NCBI RefSeq assembly: GCF_932294415.1
Contig: NC_065541.1
Coordinates: 48,896,290 to 48,960,289 of the forward strand
DNA length: 64,000 bases
Direction of reading: 5' to 3'
From: Quercus robur
Taxonomy: Eukaryota; Streptophyta; Magnoliopsida; Fagales; Fagaceae
Shown: in pieces, positions 54,518 to 64,000 of the stretch
Layout: each line of letters starts with the position of its first letter
How positions within the stretch are numbered: position 1 is the stretch's first letter
Position numbers and translations under genes: made by a program
Notes under the pieces: model-generated
What the model saw: the letters and a program-made list of their open reading frames with translations, nothing else
What the model was told of the DNA's origin: nothing
Databases searched by the model: none

Positions 54518-55395
54518 GCAAACCCATCTCTACTGTTACTCTATCACAGACATCTTCAAAATTCAGACAAACCATTCATCTTCTTCTCTTCTCAAAGATA
54601 TCTCAAATTGCAAAACCCTAAAACGCCCCTCCCTAATTTCCACTCCCAATGCCCGTTTCTTCACTGCCTCTAGACACATCCCTTGTCCTCCTCTATCAAT
54701 TCACCACCCTTGCCCATGGTAGATTAGTTGTGGCCCAGGAGTTTGGTGGTGTGACAGTGGCCCTAGGGTCGTGATTTTATCTTGATAATCGGTGTTAGGT
54801 GCAGCTCAACTGTGGGTTTGGATCGTGGAAGATGGAGGAGAGAAAAGCGTAGAGATCGAGAAAGAGAGATTAAAGGATTGGAAAGAGGTGATAAAGAGTT
54901 AAATCGAACTACATTTCTTCTCTCTCAAAATTTGCTTTATGGGTTTTGTTTTATTTTTGTAGTTTTGGGTTGTGGATTGATTTGATTTTGGTGGTGGTTG
55001 TAGATTAGGGCTTGCAATGGTTGTGGTTTCCGATGGAGGTTGCGGTGGTTGTGGGTTCCGATGGTGGTTGTGATGGCCCTAGATGGTTCTCGGTCCATTA
55101 TCTGAAGCTCTCTACCTTGTAGCATCTAGGATCTTAGTTGGGTGAGCACGCGTGGATGAGAGTGTGTTTGGGGAGAGAGGAGTGTTTGATCTATTTTGGG
55201 TTTTGTTTTTGATAAAAAATGTGTTAGAGTAATGTGGTGGGCCTTTCTAAGATTGTGGACTAGGCTACCTCCTGCCCACTACAGCCCAAAGGTTTTGGGT
55301 AGGAGAGTCAGAATCGATCCAATTGCAACTCACCTCAGATCTGCTTGTGCGCAAACTAAAACCCTTTTGTTGAAATTTTGGTCACATGCCCATGG
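54518..55395. other. intergenic DNA, GGT/GTGG-rich in part
   Basis: Short open frames occur but none resembles a known family. GGTGGTTGTGG-type repeats lie near 54990-55080. Confidence 0.4.
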
Positions 55396-57000
55396 CAGAT
55401 GAAACTGTTACGAAAGAGTTACAATAGACAAGTATAATATAGCAACAATAAAGGATAAGCGTCTACTATTAGTCAAAACAAGCAAAGAATTCCAAATATT
55501 ATAAAAAAGAAGAACAACACAACAATAGAAACGCATTATGAATAAAATGGCAAAGATAAAAGAGAAATAACGCTGAAACTTAATCAATAAAATCAAAAAA
55601 GAAATGGTTAGTCTGCCGTGCTTAGTTGTATTATGGAACTAAGACCAAGGAGGGAACCACTCCCTTAACGTGGATAACCTCACAGAAAGATCCTGCTGTA
55701 GAAATTATCCACTTTGAGAGAATAGGCTCCTCCTTCTCCCCACCGCCAAACCATACCCTCTCTTACCTTTGGCCCATGGCCCACCATTCTTGTATTGGCT
55801 GGGTACAGGTTGATGGTGTCTGAGCCTTGTGCATGCTCTACTTTCGTGTGTGTCTAAAGCTTATCTGTTGCTCATGCGTTTGCCATGGCGTGGAGGCTCA
55901 TTTGTGTGTTCTACTGCTCATTCTTGACCTCTTGTGGCATGAGCTGGTTTCCTAATCCTTCATTCTTTATGTCTTGCTTCCTTCAAGGGCTGAGCCTTGC
56001 TTCCTTCCTTCATGGCATGCACCTAGTGGTTCCAACTCATCTTTCTCTCTTTTAGGTGGTATGTCATCCCAACAGGACATTTCCCCCAAAAGAGTTTGAG
56101 CAGGAACCCCATAATAGGCTCCTGCTTCTCCCCATCACCAGACCATACCCTCTTTTACCTTTGCCTCATGACCCATCATTCCTGTATTGGCTGGGTACAA
56201 GTTGGTAGTGCTTGAGCCTTGTGCATGCTCCACTTCCGTGTGTGTCGTCTATTGCTCATGCGTTTGCCATGGCGTGGAGGCTCGTCTATGTATTTTGTTG
56301 CTCTTTCTTGACCTCTTATGGCGTGAGCTGGTTTCCTGATCCTTCATTCTTTATGGCTTGCTTCCTTCAAGGGTTGGGCCTTGCTTAATTGTGGGCTTTT
56401 CTCTCTTTAACCCACTCTTTGCTCCTTCTGTAAACTTGCTAGCATTCCTATCATGCCACTCTGTTATTCCTACTATGGTTTTATTTGATCTGTGCTTGTT
56501 GGGCCTCTTTTGAGTCTGATGTATGCTTTTCTTTCACTTAATTACAGTGACTCAGTATTGTTATTGGGCTTACATTCATGCTACTTCGGGCCTTCTTGAC
56601 TCATTCCATTGCTTATGGACTTCCTTGGCCCATTCCAATTTTGCGTTTTCATGAGTTTTTGCTAACTCTTTTGGGTTTCCCCGGCTCAATTATCATATCA
56701 TTTACCTTTGGGATTCATGGGCTTTCCATCAACCCCTTACTCACTTACTTTATCACTTTGGTCTTGCTTCGGCCCATTCTTGCTTTCATACTACCCATGG
56801 GTTTACTACTTCTTTTTTTGGGCTCCTTTAGGCCCACTTGCTTCTTTTGAGGCCCATTTATTATTTTCTAGGCTTATGATCCATTATTCCTGCCATTTGG
56901 GCTTAATGGTTTTTTTCTTAATTTACTAACTCTTTTCTGCCCATATTGTTGGGCTTCTTCCTGCTATTGGGCTTTTTTTCCGAAATGAGCATCAACAAAT
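55396..57000 (+). repeat. LTR-like repeat block with internal duplication
   Basis: The block is rich in TGGGCTT and GGCCCA and ends ATGAGCATCAACA, like some plant LTRs. No target duplication was found, so it may be a fragment. A 392-bp-period duplication lies inside. Confidence 0.4.
55722..56390. repeat. tandem duplication, 392-bp period
   Basis: ATAGGCTCCTCCTTCTCCCC starts at 55722 and a near copy starts at 56114. The match runs about 275 bp in the second unit (GTATTGGCTGGGTACA, GCCATGGCGTGGAGGCTC and CTTGCTTCCTTCAAGGG appear in both). Confidence 0.85.
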
Positions 57001-57312
57001 AACGTCTGAAAGGGTGGCAAGTTATAAAGTAGTAACAAAGTGAAGCGCAGGTGGATAAAATGTCAAAAATGAAACTACAGGTGGGTAAGTTAAATTCGGG
57101 CTAAATCATAGATGGGTAATTTGTAATTCCACCTAAAAATAAACCACCGCGGTCACAATCCACCAAAAGCCCACCTTCAATTTAAGATGCATTCAGGCAA
57201 ATGTTTAAAGTTAACATACAATTTACATATAGTGACTTTGATATCACAAAGACAAATTAGCATATAGGACAAGAAGCATTTGAGCTATGTCACCATATAT
57301 TTGATGCTTATA

Positions 57313-57346
57313 AAACATTTTTTTTTTTTTTTTTTTTTTATATAGG
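57313..57346 (-). mobile_element. tail-only retroposon insertion
   Basis: A 34-bp T-rich insert is flanked by perfect 15-bp repeats TATTTGATGCTTATA (57298-57312 and 57347-57361). It looks like an almost completely 5'-truncated LINE or SINE copy on -. Confidence 0.75.
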
Positions 57347-57361
57347 TATTTGATGCTTATA

Positions 57362-58160
57362 GATCTGATTCTATTACACTGTAAAGGAGGTGGATTACTT
57401 GTTTCTGAACGGAATTATTGTGAACTGGCTATCAAGCAATGGTGTAACGGCAAATTTTATGATCTTCTCAGGGAGGCTAAGATGTTGAAAGCCAAGTTAT
57501 ACTTTTTCAATCTGTGCGGACACTTTGAATGCATATACTACCTCAGTAATTCAGAACGCACCACCCCCCAACGCACCACTCCCCCACACCCTGCCATGAA
57601 GAGAGAGTATGTTTCTCTTATCGTTGTTGGCATCTAAATACCCATATATCCTGGCCATCACCAGAACTTAAACATTCTGAATGTTCACAATAAAATCAGT
57701 TTCTTCCTTGACCTGCCCAAATGCTTTTGATCCAACAATTTGAATTAGGCTACTGGCCATACCATGCTCCTACAAAGTCATTAATAGTTAAGAGCCCTTG
57801 CTATGCACTTCTCCAATGATAAATACTGGACAAAGGCAGCTCAAACACAGTGTCCCAATGCACATCCCCCTTCTGCATGACTGACCATTGAATGCATTTT
57901 AGGAGTGAAAACATAGCAAGACAAACTTGTTGAGGGACATCTTGGCAACCGCCACCCCTTCCCCCTCTTTCCCCTTGACCCTCAGATTCTTTGTAGTTTC
58001 CGGGAAGAGAAAATGTAAGTCTCCCCAGGGCCAGATGGTAAGATTTAGAAATCTCCTGGATTTATCTTAAAAAGATACTCCTGTAAGAGACCGCGAAAAT
58101 GTGGTGTCTACAGCTCCTAACCCTCATGTCTCTGAAGTTGACTATATAATCCATGAACTT
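57362..58160. other. 3' flank of the second PPR gene
   Basis: An open frame at 57350-57637 on + has no recognisable family and may be chance. The 3'-UTR of the minus-strand PPR gene should lie in the right part. Confidence 0.4.
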
Positions 58161-58271
58161 TTATAAACCACTATCCATATATATTCTGTTAAGACCATCA
58201 GTCCCACTATTGAGATTAACAATGATGTCGGTTAAGAAAAGACCCCAAGAATTACTATCAATTCCTCCACT

Positions 58272-59750
58272 TTACATGGCCATTGAAAGAACCTCTATAA
58301 TTTCTTCTTCCTTTCCGGAGTCATAAAGCCCCTTGATCAATACAGAGTAAGTTGAATTGTTCGGCAAACATCCCTTTTCTAACATTTCCTCCAGGATTTT
58401 GATCCCCTCCTTTGCATTGCCAACCTTACAAAACCCCTTAATCAACATGTTATAGGTAAAAGCATTAGGAGCACAACCTTTTTCCACCATGTCATCCCAC
58501 ACCCTCCCTGCCTCACACAACTCTCCCTTCTCACACATCCCCGCTATGAGTGTATTATAAGTCAAAACACTCGGAATAGAACCCCTCTCAAATTCATCAA
58601 ACAACTTCCTTGCTTCCCTTATCTTTTCTTCCTTACAAAGCCAATGTATAAGTGAGCTTGATATTGCATTATCAGGTGTAACATTCTTCTTCAAAAGCCT
58701 CTTCCACAACGCACATGCATCCTCAACCTTCCCTTCTTCACACAACACATCAACCACCTTACAACAAAGTGTTGAGCTAGGTATATATCTCTTCTCAAGC
58801 ATATCATCAAGCAAGTTACGTGCTTCGCCCGACTTCTTATCTTTACAATAAGCCTCAATCATGACACCATAGGTAACCTCATTGGGCTCAACCCCATTCT
58901 CCTCCATATCATCCATCAACTTAATTGCGTCAACCAACATCCCTAGCTTACAAAACCCATCCATCAAAACCGTATACGTAGTAGCATCAGGCACCCACCC
59001 TCTATCAAAAAGCTCAACAAAAACCCTCCTAGCACTACCCATATCGCCCCGCGCAACATACCCACCTAAAACAGTGGTGTAAGTAACCAAATTAGGCACA
59101 AACCCCATACCAGGCATTTCATCGAGCACCTGGAGTGCACCTTCCACATCATTCTTTTTACACATTGCCTTAATCAAAATGTTACAAGTAAACACATTGG
59201 GCACAACCCCAAATCTAGTTTGACTATTCTTGAACAAAACATGAACCAAACCATATCGTTTGTTCTGAACCAAAGCGTTCAACAAAGTGTTCAGCGACCT
59301 GACTGAGCGTTGAACATCGAAGGTATGAATGCGCAGGAAGGTTTTAACGGCGAGGTCAGGTTTAGAAGCGAGACCGTAACTTCGTATAACGTCGACGAAA
59401 AGGTTTTCGCCGCATTTGATGTGGGAGTGACGAAGGTCGGAGAGCAAGGACTCGACGGGATTGAATTCTCGGGCTCGACATAGGCGTTGGATAATGGCGT
59501 GGTAGGTGTCGTAATTGTGAGAAAAGTCGGGGTGGAATTTGCCGGCGTAGTGGAAGATTTGGAGGGCAAGGTCGAGATTTTGTTGGCGGGTGATCATGGA
59601 GACTAGGCGCTTTGGGTAGAGGCGCTGGGGCCAGGGTTTGAGTGGTGGTGTCACAGTGTACGATTGGAGGAGGAGGTTTGGATCAGCGGTGGAGAAAAGA
59701 CGGAGGTGGGTGGCGGTGGCCGCTAGCTGGGAGTGGCTGTGGCGGAGCAT
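58272..59750 (-). CDS. P-class pentatricopeptide repeat protein, 492 aa, shortened C-terminus
   Basis: P-class PPR proteins bind organellar RNA and affect its stability, splicing or translation. A single exon starts at ATG 59750 and encodes an N-terminus rich in Arg/Ser/Leu with LRLFSTA, consistent with a mitochondrial presequence. About nine to ten 35-residue repeats follow (for example [60 protein letters not shown]). The whole protein resembles Arabidopsis At5g16420, which continues about 40 residues further. Here TAA at 58272-58274 ends the frame after EVLSMAM. The same frame stays open for another 36 codons with family-like sequence (DSNSWGLFL) to a TAA at 58161-58163. It may be slightly truncated but probably functional. 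Confidence 0.9.
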   Translation of the reverse strand: MLRHSHSQLAATATHLRLFSTADPNLLLQSYTVTPPLKPWPQRLYPKRLVSMITRQQNLDLALQIFHYAGKFHPDFSHNYDTYHAIIQRLCRAREFNPVESLLSDLRHSHIKCGENLFVDVIRSYGLASKPDLAVKTFLRIHTFDVQRSVRSLNTLLNALVQNKRYGLVHVLFKNSQTRFGVVPNVFTCNILIKAMCKKNDVEGALQVLDEMPGMGFVPNLVTYTTVLGGYVARGDMGSARRVFVELFDRGWVPDATTYTVLMDGFCKLGMLVDAIKLMDDMEENGVEPNEVTYGVMIEAYCKDKKSGEARNLLDDMLEKRYIPSSTLCCKVVDVLCEEGKVEDACALWKRLLKKNVTPDNAISSSLIHWLCKEEKIREARKLFDEFERGSIPSVLTYNTLIAGMCEKGELCEAGRVWDDMVEKGCAPNAFTYNMLIKGFCKVGNAKEGIKILEEMLEKGCLPNNSTYSVLIKGLYDSGKEEEIIEVLSMAM

Positions 59751-59876
59751 GTCTAGTGTTGGATTTGAGGAAGCTGAGAGAGAGAGCTCAAGACAGAGAC
59801 AGTGAGAGAATATGTTGTTATAATTTGTTAAAAGCTTCGGCTTTACTACTGTTTTGGTTCTGAGGCACGATCATTA

Positions 59877-60402
59877 CTGTCCAAGTTGGAGACTTCTGGT
59901 TAGGACATCGGGGTTTAGGACTACGGAGGGAGCTTCGGCAAAAGATGGGGATTTTTTAGAAAATAACTACAAAATCCAAACAATATCATTAGTTAGGAAA
60001 CGTTTTAAACTAATTTGGTTTCTAACAATTTGAGTCCAGAGGACTCGATTTCCCAGTTGTTATTTTATTATTTTGCCAGTAGCTGAGGTGGTTAGATCGT
60101 CCACGTAGGCCAGAAATCGAGTCCAATGACTCGGTTTCTCTGTCCAAGTTGGAGACTTCTGGTTAGGACATCGGAGTTTAGGACTACGGAGGGAGCTTTG
60201 GCAAAAGATGGGGATTTTTTAGAAAATAACTACAAAATCCAAACAATATCATTAGTTAGGAAACGTTTCAAACTAATTTGGTTTCTAACAATTTGAGTCC
60301 AGAGGACTCGATTTCCTAGTTGTTATTTTATTATTTTGCCAGTAGCTGAGGTGGTCAGATCGTCCACGTAGGCCAGAAATCGAGTCCAATGACTCAATTT
60401 CT
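59877..60402. repeat. 263-bp tandem duplication upstream of the second PPR gene
   Basis: Copy 1 is 59877-60139 and copy 2 is 60140-60402. Both start CTGTCCAAGTTGGAGACTTC and differ at only a few positions. The first unit begins about 127 bp upstream of the PPR start codon. Confidence 0.95.
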
Positions 60403-60525
60403 ATGCTTAGAAACCGAGTCCAAGGAACTCGATTTCCTAGTCTCATTAGTCTATCCCACAGTAGCATCAGTCTCAGACCCCACGTGGGCGTACCCCAAAT
60501 CGAGTCTAGAGGACTCGATTTTCAT
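60030..60525. repeat. cluster of six GAGTCC/GGACTC palindromic motifs
   Basis: Motifs such as GAGTCCAGAGGACTCGATTT (60032 and 60295), AAATCGAGTCCAATGACTC (60114 and 60377), CCGAGTCCAAGGAACTCGAT (about 60414) and ATCGAGTCTAGAGGACTCGA (about 60500) can each fold on themselves. Four belong to the duplicated unit and two lie outside it. Confidence 0.85.
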
Positions 60526-60718
60526 GAATGGTCCCCAGCCCTCCATGTGTTGCCATGGGTCCCAGCTGGGACTTGTTTTCCTCCTTACTGTGGGGTCTCT
60601 CACAGTTTCAGCTCTGCTCTTCAGAAACTCAGCTTTATTCTCTTCAAAAACACTCTATGAAACAACTTTCCTAAACTCACTTGGCACACAGAACACTCAT
60701 CTCACACAACACTCTCAG

Positions 60719-61771
60719 GTAATGTTTTTACAATATTATGATTATTTGCTAGTTTTTTTTTTAAAAGAAAAATTTAGAACATATTAGGAAAAGTTTTGTT
60801 TTTCTGATTTGTTAGTATAAATATTGTGATTAATTTATTTGTTAGTATATTGTGATTATTTGCTAGTTTTTTTTTTTTTAAGAAAAATTTAGAACATATT
60901 AGGAAAAGTTTTTTTTTTTATTTGTTAGTGTAAATATTGTGATTAATTTATTTGTTAGTATGTTGTGATTATTTGCTAGTTTTTTTTTTTTTGAAATTAA
61001 TATTAGGAAACATTTATATAAGATCATGAATCTACCTAAGAAAAAATATCTATAATGACTAGTAATATTATGATTAATTATTGGGAATATTTAGTAAATA
61101 ATTGTGATTAAATTACAACATATTGGGAATTTTTTTTTGTTAGTGTAAATATTGTGATTAAATTATTTGCTAAGTTTTTAAAAAAAAAAAATTAATATTG
61201 TGATTATTGGGAATATTTAGTACCAAATATTGTGATTATTATGTTATTACAACATATGGGAATATTTGTTTTGTTTGTTAGTGTAAATATTGTGATAATA
61301 TGCTAAGTTTTAAAAAAAAATTAATATTGTGATTAATTATTGGGAATATTTAGTACTAAATATTGTGATCAATTGTTAGGAATATTTAGTACTTTTAGGT
61401 CTTTATCATGGATATGAAATGGATTATGAGTTTGATACCTAAGATAGTAGTCTTTTTACCATAAATTATTTCAAGATATATTTGTTTAAGATTTGTAACA
61501 GATATTTCAATGGATAACTGGTTGGTATATAATATTTTTGTTCATCATAACTTATTTGAATGGGTTTTGAAAGTCATGCCCCTAGAATGATTTGGAATTT
61601 TTAAAGAATATGAAATTGGTAATGACTATTTTTGTAAGATTACTAAAGGTGAGTATATGCAAATTTGGTTGAGGTTAGTATCGTTGGTATTTCATACGCA
61701 AAGTTTTGTGATTGATGTTGATTGAACGTTATAAATTTGTCACTAACACAATTGCACTTGATGATCTATAG
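60719..61771 (+). other. probable 5' intron of the MULE-type gene
   Basis: A donor CTCTCAG|GTAATG at 60718/60719 and an acceptor GATCTATAG at 61771 would place the ATG at 61779 eight bases into exon 2. The intron is AT-rich and contains tandem units of about 114 bp (ATTATTTGCTAG at 60741, 60855 and 60968). Confidence 0.45.
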
Positions 61772-61778
61772 GTTGACA

Positions 61779-62522
61779 ATGATCCATATAAATATATACT
61801 ACGGTGGACCCCTTAGCAATGCCAACCCTTATGACAGATTCTCATTTCAAGGTCCGGGTATCCAGTGCTGCTATATGATGATACGCCGTAAGCTAAAGAC
61901 CCAGAATGAGCTGAAAGTAAAAAATATGGAAGAGTTGCAAGTGAACCTTGCTTTGCATGACATACATATTACTTTTCGTTCTCCATATGAAGTCCTCAAT
62001 CAATGCATTAATTACAGATATATGGCGATAACAGATGACAAACATGTGAAATTCATATTTAGTAAGATGGAGAAATGGGAACAAGCAACAGATTTTGAGT
62101 TGTACGTCACTTTGGAGCCGCGTGCGGAAGTCGGCGTAGAGGAAGAAATTGTACAAACAACTACATCTCTACAGTTTGCAGTCCTAGATGATCGATGCAC
62201 CACATTGGGAGGCTATACACCCCCTTTTCAAGAGACACCAACAACAATTGAGAGCGAACCTGGAAATAGATATGAAGATCAATTTTGTACACATCGAGGT
62301 GAATCCTCTACAGTTCCAGTAGTTGACAATAATGACGAAGACTGTTTTGGGGAAGATCTTGACGATAGAGATGAGTACGAAAAGAGGATTGACAATGGTG
62401 ACTTTGACAGGGGTGTTGATGACCATGAAATTACTCCCATTCCTCATGTTGATGCTATGGCTAAATGTGATGAAGATGATGCAGATGCTAATGTTAGAGT
62501 TCAGCATGTTACAAATACGTAG
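61779..62522 (+). pseudogene. N-terminal part of a MULE-type transposon protein
   Basis: From ATG 61779 the product reads MIHINIYYGGPLSN, later NYRYMAITDDKHVKFIFSKM and DFELYVTLEPRAEVG, then an acidic tail rich in Asp/Glu ending at TAG 62522. The YYGG start, the YRYMAI...DD box and the ELYV strand resemble the N-terminal domain that precedes the transposase in plant Mutator-like proteins. The zinc-finger and transposase parts do not follow; an A/AAT-rich tract does. So this is either a truncated transposon gene or a small derived gene. Cellular role unknown. Confidence 0.6.
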
Positions 62523-62612
62523 CATGCTAACAAAAATAATAATCATATTAACCAACAGGTTAATGGTAAATCTATAAAAAAAGAAAAAAGAAAAAAGAAA
62601 AAAGAAAAGAAT

Positions 62613-62615
62613 AAC

Positions 62616-62652
<37 letters not shown>
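62613..62652. repeat. (AAT)n microsatellite
   Basis: About 13 ATA/AAT units follow an AAAAG-rich stretch at 62575-62612. Confidence 0.9.
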
Positions 62653-62655
<3 letters not shown>

Positions 62656-62829
62656 TTAAGTCAACAGATAAATCAAATAAGTTCAGGTAATGTGAATATA
62701 ACAAGTCACAAAGATAAATATTTATTTATGTATTCCTATAGAAGCTACCTCATAAATTATCAACATATATGAAGCAATAACGACAAAACATTAATAGTAC
62801 CTACATTCAGATGGGGTGCTAATCCTAAT

Positions 62830-64000
62830 GCATTTTACGCTTATGCTGTCTCGTATAGTGTCTGGTATGTGGGGGAGGGGGTACTACATCTCCTTGGTGA
62901 TGCTCCTCGCGTTGCTGCAAAGATGGAGTTACAACCAAACAATGGATTACATGAATTCTGATATCAACCATAACAGCAGTTACTCAATATGCTCCATGCA
63001 TTAAATGACTTGTCATACCGTGGGGCTAGCCTTGTGTCCTGCTTTGTGGCCACTTGTCCCACAAGGAGGTGCTTTTGTTGTGCATTTAGGTCAACCTTGT
63101 GGGGGTGACTGTAACCCAACTACCTGCTCATTCTCAACATGCACATCTCGCTGTTTTGCTTGACTCCCAACAACTGAAGATCCTACAACTGCAGGGGAGG
63201 ATGGTGTAGCAAATGAAATGTGAGTGCGGCCCGTAGTCATGGGATCTGTATGCAGTCCAGGAGTGGGCATAAATGACATGGACTGACTATGGGGTGGTAC
63301 ATGGTTTATATGACCAATGCTATACGAGGGGGATTGAGTGTGCATGACAGGAGGGGTCTGACTGAAATCATAGCCGAGATCAAAGGATGGCGGGGTCAAT
63401 GAAAGATGAGTGATGTCAAAAAATGTACGTGAGGTGTGTGAAGGGATCTCGGGGTGAAAAGATGCATGAGCAGTGGGTAGAGGGATCTCTAGGTCAGGAA
63501 CTACATGAGCAGTACGTGGAGGGATCTCTGGGGCAGGAGATGCATGTGGGGGTGGAGGGAACTCTGGTGCATATGGGGGTGGAGGGGGACCCGGCCTACT
63601 GACAACCTAATAGGGTGTAGCACGCTAACCATGGCTATGGCTGGCACGAGTTGAGCTCGTGCTTGGTCGTCCAGTATCTTCTAGCGCTTCTTGATTTGTC
63701 CCATCAATCTCTTCCAAGGGAAGTTGGGCAGTTATATGGCGAAGGCGTTCCACTACCTTAAATACAGCTGTAATCTGCTTATACTCAGGACTACCTATTA
63801 CATGACGCATTAACAACTGCTTGTGACTGGCAACCTGCAAGTAAATAAATACAATTAGTACATCTAACACAAAAATGGTGATACGCAACAAAATTTGAAA
63901 AGAAAGGTCGAAGCAATTACCATAATAAGAAGTGACGCGGTAGTGTGGTTGACGAACCTCCAAGTCACCCTATCGTACCAATCGAAGTATAGATGAGCAG
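62830..64000 (-). CDS. plant mobile domain (PMD) protein, C-terminal part, runs off the right edge
   Basis: Read on - from the window edge, 64000-63921 encodes AHLYFDWYDRVTWRFVNHTT and ASLLIM, then a GT-AG intron (63920-63835). The next exon, 63834-63625, reads VASHKQLLMRHVIGSPEYKQ and FKVVERLRHITAQLP and stops at TAG 63625. This is the end of a plant mobile domain of the MAIN/MAIL type. PMDs occur in transposons and in a few host genes for genome stability and silencing. After the stop, a Pro-rich frame (PPPPPYAPEFPPPPHA, then 63399-63091) and a splice-acceptor-like site near 62917 suggest a longer tail, now interrupted. I infer a transposon-type PMD gene, possibly decayed. The start is outside the window. 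Confidence 0.65.

Noticed and set aside
56578-56929. Hydrophobic 90-codon and 73-codon + frames
   Set aside because: They arise from T-rich LTR-like sequence and have no conserved motif.

Overview
The window is nuclear DNA from a eudicot plant, probably a woody rosid, though species cannot be fixed from sequence alone. Genes carry plant GT-AG introns, the intergenic DNA is AT-rich, and plant-specific families are present: an ER-type Ca2+-ATPase, two pentatricopeptide-repeat (PPR) proteins, a U-box/armadillo protein and a plant mobile domain protein. I see no bacterial, organellar or CRISPR features.

Layout. 1-9066 is the decayed body of a Tat-lineage Ty3/gypsy retrotransposon. It runs gag, protease, RT, RNase H, second RNase H and integrase on +, then an antisense spliced gene on -, then a candidate 3' LTR. 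Its 5' end lies outside the window. 9121-10778 is a Pack-MULE with ~210-bp terminal inverted repeats and a perfect 9-bp target duplication, carrying a GC-rich fragment of an IRX15-type (DUF579) cell-wall gene. 10.8-16.3 kb is intergenic DNA with a SINE, several MITEs and a solo LTR. 16.3-23.7 kb holds an intact ER Ca2+-ATPase gene (ECA2 type; seven coding exons, 1050 aa) with a solo LTR in intron 2. 25.9-27.6 kb is a two-exon PLS-class PPR gene on -. 28.8-44.3 kb is a four-exon U-box/ARM E3 ligase gene on - (1002 aa). Its 8.7-kb intron 2 is a transposon nest: a long-TIR DNA element enclosing a solo LTR, a LINE 3' end and a truncated gypsy element that itself contains later insertions. 45.5-58.1 kb is repeat-rich intergenic DNA with SINEs, MITEs, a LINE stub, a 21-bp minisatellite and a duplicated LTR-like block. 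58.3-59.75 kb is a P-class PPR gene on - that stops early relative to its family. 59.9-64.0 kb has a 263-bp tandem duplication, a cluster of palindromic motifs, the N-terminal part of a MULE-type protein on +, and the C-terminal part of a plant mobile domain protein on -, entering from the right edge.

Four cellular genes look functional: the Ca2+ pump at the ER, two RNA-binding organellar-type PPR proteins, and a ubiquitin ligase. They have no evident shared pathway. Most of the rest is transposable-element history, much of it datable by nesting and target-site duplications. Gene names rest on recognition of protein families and were not checked by database search.
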